Assembly (NCBI GenBank): GCA_019322385.1
Contig: JAHWIS010000029.1
Span: 1 to 23,245, forward strand
DNA length: 23,245 bases
DNA from: Candidatus Woesearchaeota archaeon
Lineage (GTDB): Archaea; Nanobdellota; Nanobdellia; Woesearchaeales; UBA11576
Direction: 5' to 3'
Shown piece by piece: positions 1 to 6,697 of this stretch. Position 1 is the stretch's first letter; every line of letters begins with the position of its first letter. Below the pieces are notes generated by a model. That model was not told where the DNA came from. It was given only the letters and a program-made list of their open reading frames with translations, and did not search any database. The translations under genes and the position numbers were made by a program.

Positions 1-461
1 ACTTCACTGTCTCGACGACTGATGATTACATGGAGACATTCGGCATCGTGCTGACCGTGGTCCAGATAGTCCTCATAGGGATTGCCGCGATATCCCTCCT
101 TGTAGGAGGCGTCAACATTGCCAACACAATGTATACTTCAGTCCTCGAAAGGACGAACGAGGTAGGGATCATGAAGGCTATCGGAGCCAGGAACAGCGAC
201 GTCTTCCTATTGTTCCTCATCGAGTCAGGGATATTGGGTGTCGTAGGGGGCATCGCAGGCATCGCTGTAGGCATAGGCCTCAGCAAGCTGGTCGCTTTTG
301 TAGCAGCGAGTGCAGGATGGACATTCATCCAGACACTTTTCCCTTGGTATCTCACGATAGGTGCTCTCTTGTTTTCATTTGCCGTTGGTGCTATTTCAGG
401 GACCCTTCCAGCATACCAGGCATCTAAGCTCAAGCCAGTCGACGCTTTAAGATATGAGTGA
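1..461 (+). CDS. ABC transporter permease, FtsX/MacB type (5'-truncated by window)
   Basis: This is the C-terminal 152 residues of a membrane permease. The frame is open back to the first base, so the start lies outside the window. The visible part has a first hydrophobic helix, the segment ERTNEVGIMKAIGAR that is typical of the cytoplasmic loop of FtsX-domain permeases, two more hydrophobic stretches, and the family-type end PAYQASKLKPVDALRYE. FtsX-domain permeases of the MacB/LolC group pair with a cytoplasmic ATPase and export lipoproteins, peptides or drugs; the substrate here cannot be read. The ATPase gene, if linked, would lie to the left of the window. The ATG at 30 is internal, not the real start. 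The stop codon sits inside a strong inverted repeat. Family assignment is firm; function is not. Confidence 0.9.
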   Translation, partial: FTVSTTDDYMETFGIVLTVVQIVLIGIAAISLLVGGVNIANTMYTSVLERTNEVGIMKAIGARNSDVFLLFLIESGILGVVGGIAGIAVGIGLSKLVAFVAASAGWTFIQTLFPWYLTIGALLFSFAVGAISGTLPAYQASKLKPVDALRYE

Positions 462-485
462 GCGGAGCGAACGAATATCTTAAAG
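445..485. repeat. inverted repeat over the permease stop codon (possible 3'-end hairpin)
   Basis: CTTTAAGATAT at 445-455 is the exact reverse complement of ATATCTTAAAG at 475-485, giving an 11-bp stem around a 19-base purine-rich loop (456-474). The left arm encodes the last residues of the permease and the stop codon is in the loop. A transcript 3'-end structure or processing site is possible. There is no following T-run, so it is not a classic archaeal terminator. Confidence 0.6.
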
Positions 486-543
486 TCAAGGAACGTAACG
501 TAGTGGAGTGACGGACCTTAGATACGAATAAAGAAACAAAAAA

Positions 544-1269
544 ATGGAAATCGGCATCAAGATATACCCAGAAGATCTCAGCTACGCCAAACGAATATCA
601 AGATATTGCGATTTCTTTGAAGTCATGGCCGTACCTGAATCTAATTTCCGCGTCCTCAAGTCCATCAAGAAACCTTTCACGATCCATACCATCCACAGCC
701 ACTGGGGATTCAACCCTTCAAATCCTGAAAAAAATGAGCTAAACTCGCTCGCTGTAGACACTGCAAAAAACGCAGCAGATATCCTGGATGCTGACACGAT
801 TGTTGTGCATCCCGGTTATCTGGAGTCAGACAGATGCTCACTGAAGAGCGCGATAAGATTCATCAAGGCACTCGACTCAAGGTTCATCGTCGAGAACATG
901 CCTGCGCAGAACGGATTCGGAATACCTAACATAGGTAGTAATATGAAAGAGATGAAAAACATCCTGAAGAAGGCAAAAAAAAGCATGTGCCTTGATTTCC
1001 CCCACGCTGCAGAGTATGCCCATAAGAACCATATATACTACCTGGATTTCATAAGAAAGATGATGAACCTGAAACCAAGATATTTCCACATCTCTGACAC
1101 AAAGATACAGAACAAAAGGGATCTGCACCTGCACATGAAAGAAGGAAATCTAAAGCTCTGGTATTTCGAGAAAATCATCCCAAAGGACAGCCGGCTTCTG
1201 ATAGAGACTGCGCATGAGTTCAGGAAGCAGCACAATGATATCCTTTTTCTTAAGCAACATGCAGAATAA
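544..1269 (+). CDS. TIM-barrel protein of the xylose isomerase / endonuclease IV superfamily
   Basis: A 241-residue single-domain protein with the alternating strand and helix pattern of AP_endonuc_2 (PF01261) TIM barrels. Residues that line up with the nine ligands of the endonuclease IV trinuclear zinc site are all present: H51 or H53, H89 (VVHPGY), E117 (IVENM), D151 and H154 (CLDFPH), H182 (YFHISDT), D193 and H195 (RDLHLH), and E221 (LLIETAHEF). D-x2-H and D-x-H spacings match endonuclease IV. At 241 residues it is shorter than the usual roughly 280 of Nfo. It could be a true AP endonuclease or a sugar-phosphate isomerase/epimerase. The ATG at 544 follows an A-rich stretch without a clear Shine-Dalgarno site. 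It converges on the Yip1-like gene, with 14 bases between stop codons. Confidence 0.85.
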   Translation: MEIGIKIYPEDLSYAKRISRYCDFFEVMAVPESNFRVLKSIKKPFTIHTIHSHWGFNPSNPEKNELNSLAVDTAKNAADILDADTIVVHPGYLESDRCSLKSAIRFIKALDSRFIVENMPAQNGFGIPNIGSNMKEMKNILKKAKKSMCLDFPHAAEYAHKNHIYYLDFIRKMMNLKPRYFHISDTKIQNKRDLHLHMKEGNLKLWYFEKIIPKDSRLLIETAHEFRKQHNDILFLKQHAE

Positions 1270-1280
1270 GAAACATATTA

Positions 1281-1297
1281 AGATCATGCCATGATCT
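1281..1297. repeat. 17-base palindrome between convergent genes (possible bidirectional terminator)
   Basis: AGATCATG C CATGATCT is a perfect palindrome around one central base. Read as RNA it forms a 7-bp stem with a GCC loop. It covers the stop codon of the leftward Yip1-like gene (1284-1286) and lies 12 bases past the stop of the rightward TIM-barrel gene. A terminator or a protein-binding site are both possible; no T-run follows on either strand. Confidence 0.4.
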
Positions 1298-1991
1298 GCT
1301 GCACGACCAGGTTAAGGAACATTATCAAGATCAGAGATATCAACGCGAGCAGTATTGATTTTAATCCTTTCAGCCTTCCGAGCGATTCTGATGCCCAGCC
1401 GTATATTAGGTAGTTATAGAAAGGTATCAGGCCGAAGAACATTGTCACTGCTGCTTGGCTTCTGAGCATCGTCGAGAAAAGCGCAAAAGAGACCAGCGCT
1501 ACCGGTATCGATATGATTAGCAGGCTCATGAACAGAGCTACATTAACTGTGCTGAAAAAGACCCTGAAGCTCGTCTTGGATCCCATTGCCCGCATCGCTG
1601 CATAAGTTATCCCGTTTATCAAGAAAAGGCCTGCAAGCACAAGGAAGAAGTTCGGCACCATCACGCTCATTGCAAATGCTTTCTTTTCTGTGGGGAATAT
1701 CAGTATAAAGTCTGCCAGTATCAGCATCAATATTCCGAGTGACAAGCGTGAGAAATGGCTTACATTCTCGAGCGCTTTCTGTGAGAATAATGCTATCCCT
1801 GCATTCCTCCATATTTTCTGTGATGCGGATATCCTTTTCTCTATTCGTTTTCCTATCTGATCTCCGCTTGTGGGTATGCTCTTCTGCAGGTGGCTCTGTA
1901 TCTTAAACTGGTGCACCCTAGCTTTGCGCTTTATTGTGCTCGCATCCAGCCCTTTAGGCATGCGTATCTTCCTTATCTTTCTCAATTTCAT
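1284..1991 (-). CDS. Yip1-like polytopic membrane protein
   Basis: A 235-residue protein with a strongly basic cytoplasmic N-terminus (about residues 1-60, many K and R), then five hydrophobic segments at roughly 83-100, 108-133, 148-173, 176-197 and 211-230. The five-helix layout, the SFRVFF segment before helix 3 and the WASESLGRLKGL segment before the last helix resemble Yip1-family (PF04893) proteins, whose function in prokaryotes is unknown. Its ATG overlaps the stop of the upstream adenylate cyclase gene by 4 bp (ATGA), so the two are very probably co-translated and may work together, for example as a partner or effector of the cyclase. That role is inferred from position only. Membrane protein is certain; Yip1 membership is moderate. 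Confidence 0.75.
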   Translation of the reverse strand: MKLRKIRKIRMPKGLDASTIKRKARVHQFKIQSHLQKSIPTSGDQIGKRIEKRISASQKIWRNAGIALFSQKALENVSHFSRLSLGILMLILADFILIFPTEKKAFAMSVMVPNFFLVLAGLFLINGITYAAMRAMGSKTSFRVFFSTVNVALFMSLLIISIPVALVSFALFSTMLRSQAAVTMFFGLIPFYNYLIYGWASESLGRLKGLKSILLALISLILIMFLNLVVQQIMA

Positions 1992-2917
1992 TTTGTCTTC
2001 TTAAGGTATCTCTCGGTCTTTGTCCTGTACCTATATATCTCGATAGGCTTTTTCTTGCCTTTAAGAGTGAGTTTTTCCTTATTTTTCGTCGGGAATTGTC
2101 CTTTCACCTTTTCATATATTGCCTTGCCAACGACTATCTCCCCTGCCTTTGTCTGCCCTTCAAACCTTGACGCAGTGTTGACTGTATCACCTATCGCTGT
2201 ATAGTCCATCATATGCCTGCTCCCTATGTTTCCAACAACAGCATCTCCTGTACTTATCCCTATTCCGACCTGGATCTTGCCCCATTCCCTGACCGCCTTC
2301 TGTATCTCAAGCGCTGCCTTGATCGCCTTGAGCTCGTGCTCCTTCACGTTTGTAGGCGCGTTGAAGAGTGCCATCACTGCATCACCGACAAACTTGTCTA
2401 CAGTACCGTCATGCTTGAACAGGATAGATGTTGCTATGTCAAAATACTGGTTTAGTATGCTCACAACTTTCTCTGCAGACATCTTTTCAGAAAGCTTTGT
2501 GAATCCTCTTATGTCCATGAAGAATACAGTCACCTTCTGCCGTTTTCCTTTAAGCTCAAGCTTCTTCTCTTGTAACAGTTCATTGATAACCTTAGGGTTG
2601 ACATATCTCTCAAAGAATGTTTTTATACGGATCTTGTCCTTCTGCTCTGCAAGCCTCTTGCGCTCCCAGTGATCATAAAAAAGGAACATCGCCAGCGGTA
2701 CGAGTGTTATCACGAACTGGAAAGTCACCAAGAACTCCTCTATCCTTATGTTATATGCCTTCATCCATAGATGAGGCAGTATTATGATGAAAAAAGCCAG
2801 TATGACCAGGTACTTGAACTCCCTTTTCTGCTTATAGACCATGATTGACTTCAAACAGCCGTAGAATGAAAACAAGAGCAATACAAGGAAAAATGTCTGA
2901 ATCAGTGTGAATGCCAT
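1988..2917 (-). CDS. membrane-anchored class III adenylate cyclase
   Basis: Predicted to convert ATP to cyclic AMP and pyrophosphate. From the ATG at 2917 the protein is 309 residues. Three hydrophobic helices lie at about 4-26, 35-52 and 62-82, then a FFERYVNPKVINELL linker typical of bacterial cyclases, then a class III catalytic domain (about 127-298). Catalytic residues are complete: metal-binding D135 (FFMDIRGFT) and D179 (KFVGDAVMALF), adenine-selecting K175 and D238 (MDYTAIGDTVN), and transition-state N247 and R251. The K/D pair favours ATP over GTP. A GTG three codons upstream (2926) is an alternative start, but the TATA-like box at 2935-2943 fits a leaderless ATG at 2917. There is no extracellular sensor domain beyond short loops. 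Cyclases of this type are widespread in bacteria and less common in archaea, so transfer is possible. Confidence 0.93.
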   Translation of the reverse strand: MAFTLIQTFFLVLLLFSFYGCLKSIMVYKQKREFKYLVILAFFIIILPHLWMKAYNIRIEEFLVTFQFVITLVPLAMFLFYDHWERKRLAEQKDKIRIKTFFERYVNPKVINELLQEKKLELKGKRQKVTVFFMDIRGFTKLSEKMSAEKVVSILNQYFDIATSILFKHDGTVDKFVGDAVMALFNAPTNVKEHELKAIKAALEIQKAVREWGKIQVGIGISTGDAVVGNIGSRHMMDYTAIGDTVNTASRFEGQTKAGEIVVGKAIYEKVKGQFPTKNKEKLTLKGKKKPIEIYRYRTKTERYLKKTK

Positions 2918-2934
2918 GTTTTTCACTAGAATCT

Positions 2935-2953
2935 TTTTATAAACATATTTAAG
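2935..2953 (-). promoter_or_regulatory. TATA-like promoter for the cyclase/Yip1 pair
   Basis: On the minus strand this 35-base gap contains CTTAAATATG (2953-2944) followed by TTTATAAAA (2943-2935). The second box is centred about 22 bases before the ATG at 2917, as expected for leaderless archaeal transcription. This suggests the cyclase pair can be transcribed separately from the operon upstream. Confidence 0.5.
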
Positions 2954-2961
2954 TCAAACAA

Positions 2962-3972
2962 CTATTTATTACTTACCATTTTTATGATATATTGATCAAG
3001 CTTTTCCTTTATTTTTGCCTTCAGAGCCTCTTCAAACGGCAATCTCTCAACTTCAACACCCCAATCAACATCAGGCATATCTGTCAGGCTCCCTTCGAAT
3101 TGTCTTCCCTCTTCTTCTGCCTGCCTCTCGATATCCTTTGCCTGCTCTGAACCGAATCTTTGCACTGCTGGGAATTTAGTGAGTGCATTTGCGCCTGCAC
3201 GCAGCAGCAGCCCTGCATAATCTGAAGATCTTTTCGGCGTCAGACCTGCCATTATCTCAAGCGTTGGGAATCTGATCCTTGTCTGCGCTACCCACCACGC
3301 ATACTTCTCTGGCTCAGGGCTCTCAGAATAAGGCGTTCCTTTCACTGGTTTCAGTGCATAGAATGTTATCCGGTCAAGCTTGTGCTTTTCAATGAACTCT
3401 GCCAGCTTCTCAAAGTCCTCTTTCTTCTCGCCCAACCCAATAACAATCGTGATGCTTGTCTTGAACCCCATCTCCTTTGCAGCATTCAACATCTCACTGT
3501 AAGGCTCGATAGGCTTGTCTGGGCATATCCTGTCATGCAACTCTGGATCTGCTGTCTCTATCGAAGCACAGATTCCCTCGACATAGGGCTTGATCTGATC
3601 AAGCTGTTCCTTATCCAGTACTCCGAGATTGATCCATATTTTATGTCCATACACCTCAGAAACCTTCTTTGCAATATCAACCAGTTCCTCAAATGAGAAT
3701 ATCCTGTACCCTCCTGTCAGGAATTCTATCCGCCAGCCAAGGTTTTTTCCGATCACTGCATCTGTCAAAATAGAAGCAATAGTCCTTTTCGCATTCTTGG
3801 CGTGGCGTATCTTGTGTTTTATGGTTGACCTGAAGCAGAACTGGCAGGTCCCGACATCACAGTACCAGCTCAAGAAGATGCATCTTCCGAACCAAGTTAC
3901 AGGCTTGTGGTTATCTAGAAATACTTTGTTTGCCTTCGCCACAATCTCTTCAAAGTTTGAATCATGCATCAT
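2962..3972 (-). CDS. radical SAM protein with CX4CX2C cluster motif
   Basis: A 336-residue protein whose cluster motif is CDVGTCQFC: C38, C43 and C46, so CX4CX2C rather than the usual CX3CX2C; C31 is a further nearby cysteine. The downstream order fits a radical SAM partial barrel: EFLTGGYRIFSFEEL (GGE-like segment), WINLGV, ICASIETADPELHDRI, SITIVIGLGEKKEDF, and ITFYALKPVKGTPY. The overall plan resembles the biotin synthase/HmdB-like group, but I cannot name the substrate. It directly follows the EMC3-like gene and likely shares its transcript. A TTG at 3990 overlaps that gene's stop; the ATG at 3972 (or 3969) is preferred because the residues before it look non-conserved. The C-terminal 80 residues are acidic/basic helical and carry no second cluster motif. 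Confidence 0.88.
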   Translation of the reverse strand: MMHDSNFEEIVAKANKVFLDNHKPVTWFGRCIFLSWYCDVGTCQFCFRSTIKHKIRHAKNAKRTIASILTDAVIGKNLGWRIEFLTGGYRIFSFEELVDIAKKVSEVYGHKIWINLGVLDKEQLDQIKPYVEGICASIETADPELHDRICPDKPIEPYSEMLNAAKEMGFKTSITIVIGLGEKKEDFEKLAEFIEKHKLDRITFYALKPVKGTPYSESPEPEKYAWWVAQTRIRFPTLEIMAGLTPKRSSDYAGLLLRAGANALTKFPAVQRFGSEQAKDIERQAEEEGRQFEGSLTDMPDVDWGVEVERLPFEEALKAKIKEKLDQYIIKMVSNK

Positions 3973-3986
3973 GAGAATGAATAGGC

Positions 3987-4757
3987 TCAATATATCTTCA
4001 TCAGTTTCCTAAGACCAATGCCAAAGATGAGCGAGAATATAATATATGACCCAAGCCAGCCGACCCTTCCGCTGAAGAAGCCCCCCTCATCCTTGCCTAA
4101 AAGGTTGATAGCAATCAGTTTCTTGTTGTTTATGCTTATGGTCTTGATAGGCTCTTTCTTGAATATCTTTTGCACAGGCGCGTAACGCTGCTCTGTAGTT
4201 ATGCTAAGCTCCTTGTCAAAATGCCTGCCGTCATGGTTAAACACGAGTAGATAGTCCCCTTCGTCTCCTTTGAGTCTGAAATCTGCAGCTCCTTCCTTTA
4301 TCTCCACAGAGCTTTCGCCGATAACTTCTATGCCTTCAGGCACTGTTATCGTTACATTGCCTGAGTATCCTTCATTGAATACAGCAGTTGTAGTGAATTC
4401 CTGTCCAGGCATTATCGGCTCGTATGCTATATTGGCATTGAGCCATCCGAATATGATTATCACAGGTATGAAAGTAAGCAGCATTGGCTTGAAGCTCTGC
4501 TTCATTGTCTTCATGTTGAGCTCCATTGCCTCTTTCTGCATCTTCATGAGCTTGTCAGGCTCTTTCTTAGCAGCCTTCATCCTTTTCTGTAGCTCTTTCT
4601 GCCGTGTCTTTAGGTCTTTCATCAGTGTCTGGTCTGTCATATATTTGTATATCAGCGTCACTATGATTGATATGACTAAAGAAAGTAGGACTATAACGGC
4701 CAGTGCAGGTAGGCCGAGAAGCGGTGAGAATACAGGGTTTAGTAGTGTATCGAACAT
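3987..4757 (-). CDS. EMC3/DUF106 family membrane insertase (Oxa1 superfamily) with an ectodomain
   Basis: Archaeal DUF106 proteins are YidC/Oxa1/Get1/EMC3-related factors that insert membrane proteins, and they commonly lie after secY. This 256-residue member has TM1 (about 15-37), a charged cytoplasmic coiled coil (44-86), TM2 (91-107) and TM3 (233-250), as in the family. Unusually, about 120 mostly beta-prone residues (112-232) are inserted between TM2 and TM3, on the extracytoplasmic side if topology is conserved. That segment contains VTITVPEGIEVIGESSVEI and GDYLLVFNHDG, which look like an immunoglobulin-like fold. The start is 4 bases after the secY stop, so it is probably translationally coupled to SecY. 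No adenylate kinase gene lies between them, although many archaea have one there. Confidence 0.88.
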   Translation of the reverse strand: MFDTLLNPVFSPLLGLPALAVIVLLSLVISIIVTLIYKYMTDQTLMKDLKTRQKELQKRMKAAKKEPDKLMKMQKEAMELNMKTMKQSFKPMLLTFIPVIIIFGWLNANIAYEPIMPGQEFTTTAVFNEGYSGNVTITVPEGIEVIGESSVEIKEGAADFRLKGDEGDYLLVFNHDGRHFDKELSITTEQRYAPVQKIFKKEPIKTISINNKKLIAINLLGKDEGGFFSGRVGWLGSYIIFSLIFGIGLRKLMKIY

Positions 4758-4761
4758 TTTA

Positions 4762-6150
4762 TTATTCCATGAATTTGCGCATCATAGGATGCATATCCAT
4801 CATGTGCTGCTTTGCTATCTCTTCGTACATCCTGTAGATGATCATCACTGCGAGCAGTATTCCTGTTCCATTCCCTAATGCTCCGGACAGGTCTGCTATT
4901 GCAGCCAAGAACCCTACAGCGACAGCACCCATCACTGTCAGAGGTCCTATGTATCTGTTGAGTATCTTCTCCAGTATCCGCTGGTCTTTCCTGAATCCTG
5001 GTATCTGCAATCCTGAGTTGAGTATCTTCTGTGCCTGGCTTCTTGCGTCCATACCTGCCGTCTGTACCCAGAATATACTGAACATGACTGCTCCTGCGAT
5101 CATGAAGAGCATATAAACCAGGCCGTGGCCGAAGTCAGAGAGCGTTATGCTCCCTCTTATTATCTTGCCGACTATGTCTGGCGAATAGAGCCAGGCGACA
5201 AGCCCTGTTGCAGGTGTGTTGCCTACGAATGTGCCCAGTACAGGATGTCCCCAGTTCTGGAGCAGCCTTCCGAAAAGCTGTACATTGGCCAGCAGTGCTG
5301 CTACGAGTATGACTGGGATGTTTGATGTGTAGATAAAGGCAAGCGGCCATCTTATTCCATGTCCTCTTACCCTTCCGAATGATAATGGTATCTCTATCTT
5401 CATTGCCTGTGTATAGACTGCTATGACAAAGACAACGATTGTCGCTACAACAGCCGCGAGCATGAGTCCTGCTGTGACTGCATCCCCTGCTGCCAGGCTC
5501 TGGAACAGTGCAGGTATTGCTCCTGTCGCTATGCCTGGGTTTGTCGGGCTTGGCAGCGGGCTCAATGCCCTTATGAATATGGACTGTGCGACATTTGCTA
5601 CGATGAAGAGGCTTATTCCTGAGCCAAAGCCCCATTTCGATATGATTTCGTCCATGAACATGATCAGTATTCCGCCGAGTATGAGCTGGAAGATGATGAA
5701 GAGTTCAAGGTTGAAGTACATCGCAGTGCCTGCAAGCTCTGGTGGTGGTGCGAGTCCGCCCATGAACACATATATCGCTGCCTCAAAGACTATGAATCCT
5801 ATGTTCATTATCTTCTGCGTTCCTTGGAACCGTCTCCTGCCCTCATGCGTTGACTGGTCGAACTTGACCAGGCCTGAGCCGTTAAGCAGCTGGAGCACGA
5901 TTGATGCTGTGACCAATGGCCCTATTCCCAATGATATAAGCGAGCCGAACTGCGCTCCTAATATGATAGAAAGATACTCGAACTGCTGCATCGCATTCTG
6001 TCCCATCCCAAAGAGCGGGACAAGTCCTAATGCATAGAATATTATCAGGCATATTGCCGTCCATTTGAGTTTTTCCTTGAAAGAAAGCCTTCTTTGGGTA
6101 GGTCTTGCGACTTCAGGAAGATACGATATGAATTTTTCGAATAATCCCAT
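4762..6150 (-). CDS. secY: protein translocase subunit SecY
   Basis: The 462-residue pore subunit of the Sec translocon. The N-terminal amphipathic segment (VARPTQRRLSFKEKLKWT) precedes TM1, whose end and plug loop begin with YALGLVPLFGMGQ. About ten hydrophobic helices follow, with conserved SecY signatures such as FGSGISLFIVANV and the basic cytoplasmic loop GRVRGHGIRWPL. The C-terminus (IAKQHMMDMHPMMRKFME) is the archaeal type. Length is normal for archaeal SecY. It ends the ribosomal part of the operon and passes directly to the EMC3-like insertase, linking translation to membrane insertion. Confidence 0.98.
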   Translation of the reverse strand: MGLFEKFISYLPEVARPTQRRLSFKEKLKWTAICLIIFYALGLVPLFGMGQNAMQQFEYLSIILGAQFGSLISLGIGPLVTASIVLQLLNGSGLVKFDQSTHEGRRRFQGTQKIMNIGFIVFEAAIYVFMGGLAPPPELAGTAMYFNLELFIIFQLILGGILIMFMDEIISKWGFGSGISLFIVANVAQSIFIRALSPLPSPTNPGIATGAIPALFQSLAAGDAVTAGLMLAAVVATIVVFVIAVYTQAMKIEIPLSFGRVRGHGIRWPLAFIYTSNIPVILVAALLANVQLFGRLLQNWGHPVLGTFVGNTPATGLVAWLYSPDIVGKIIRGSITLSDFGHGLVYMLFMIAGAVMFSIFWVQTAGMDARSQAQKILNSGLQIPGFRKDQRILEKILNRYIGPLTVMGAVAVGFLAAIADLSGALGNGTGILLAVMIIYRMYEEIAKQHMMDMHPMMRKFME

Positions 6151-6153
6151 TGT

Positions 6154-6159
6154 CTCCTC
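6154..6159 (-). promoter_or_regulatory. Shine-Dalgarno site of secY
   Basis: GAGGAG on the minus strand ends 3 bases before the secY ATG and matches the anti-Shine-Dalgarno end of archaeal 16S rRNA. It supports the start at 6150. Confidence 0.6.
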
Positions 6160-6161
6160 AT

Positions 6162-6668
6162 TTATTGGGCTGTTTCAGCAGGCTTTTCAGCCTTTTCAGC
6201 AGATTTAGCTGCCTTCTTCTTTTGCACCAGCACCTTGACATCCCCGCCTGCCTTCTTTACCTTTGCGACAGCTTTTTCTGTTGCATAGGCAGTCGTTATG
6301 ATCATCTTTTTTGTCGCGTTGCCTGTACTGAGCAGTTTGTTGTACCCAAGCGCTGCAAGGTCGATCACATATGCTCCATCTGCAAGCTTGATAAGTCCTC
6401 GTGCAAGAAGTGTTTCTGACCTGTCTTCAATGGTCTTGATGTTCACTGGTTTGACCTCTGGCGATCTTGACTTTGACTTGAAGCCGAACTTCCCGAAGTA
6501 TTTCTTTTTGGCCCATGAGGATGGCTTTTTCTGGTCGCCTCTCTTTCCTGAACCGGCCCTTCCTCTTCCGCCCCTGTGGCCAGCTCCTCTATGCTTCTTC
6601 ATGCTACCCCAGCCATGGGTAGTTGCTGCCCTTTGCCTTGTTTTCTTCTTTCGTTTGTTGATCGCCAT
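6162..6668 (-). CDS. rpl15: 50S ribosomal protein L15 (uL15)
   Basis: A 168-residue protein of the large subunit. The N-terminal glycine- and arginine-rich arm contains THGWGSMKKHRGAGHRGGRG, the L15 rRNA-binding signature. The globular part ends in strands ITTAYATEKAVAKVKKAGG, matching the L15/L18e fold. A short lysine/alanine/glutamate tail (about 152-168, KAAKSAEKAEKPAETAQ) lies beyond the conserved domain. It sits between L30 and SecY as in other archaea. Confidence 0.97.
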   Translation of the reverse strand: MAINKRKKKTRQRAATTHGWGSMKKHRGAGHRGGRGRAGSGKRGDQKKPSSWAKKKYFGKFGFKSKSRSPEVKPVNIKTIEDRSETLLARGLIKLADGAYVIDLAALGYNKLLSTGNATKKMIITTAYATEKAVAKVKKAGGDVKVLVQKKKAAKSAEKAEKPAETAQ

Positions 6669-6697
6669 TTTATTTGCTGTTTATCATGATCATATAA

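Noticed and set aside
30..461. ATG at 30 as the start of the permease
   Set aside because: The frame is open to the left window edge and the visible protein is only the C-terminal part of an FtsX-type permease.
4270..4878. Plus-strand open frame of about 200 codons opposite the EMC3-like gene and secY end
   Set aside because: It spans two well-supported minus-strand genes and its composition looks like a shadow.
5423..6037. Open frame of about 200 codons on the plus strand opposite secY
   Set aside because: It is antisense to a certain secY, has no recognisable domain and arises from the codon bias of the real gene.
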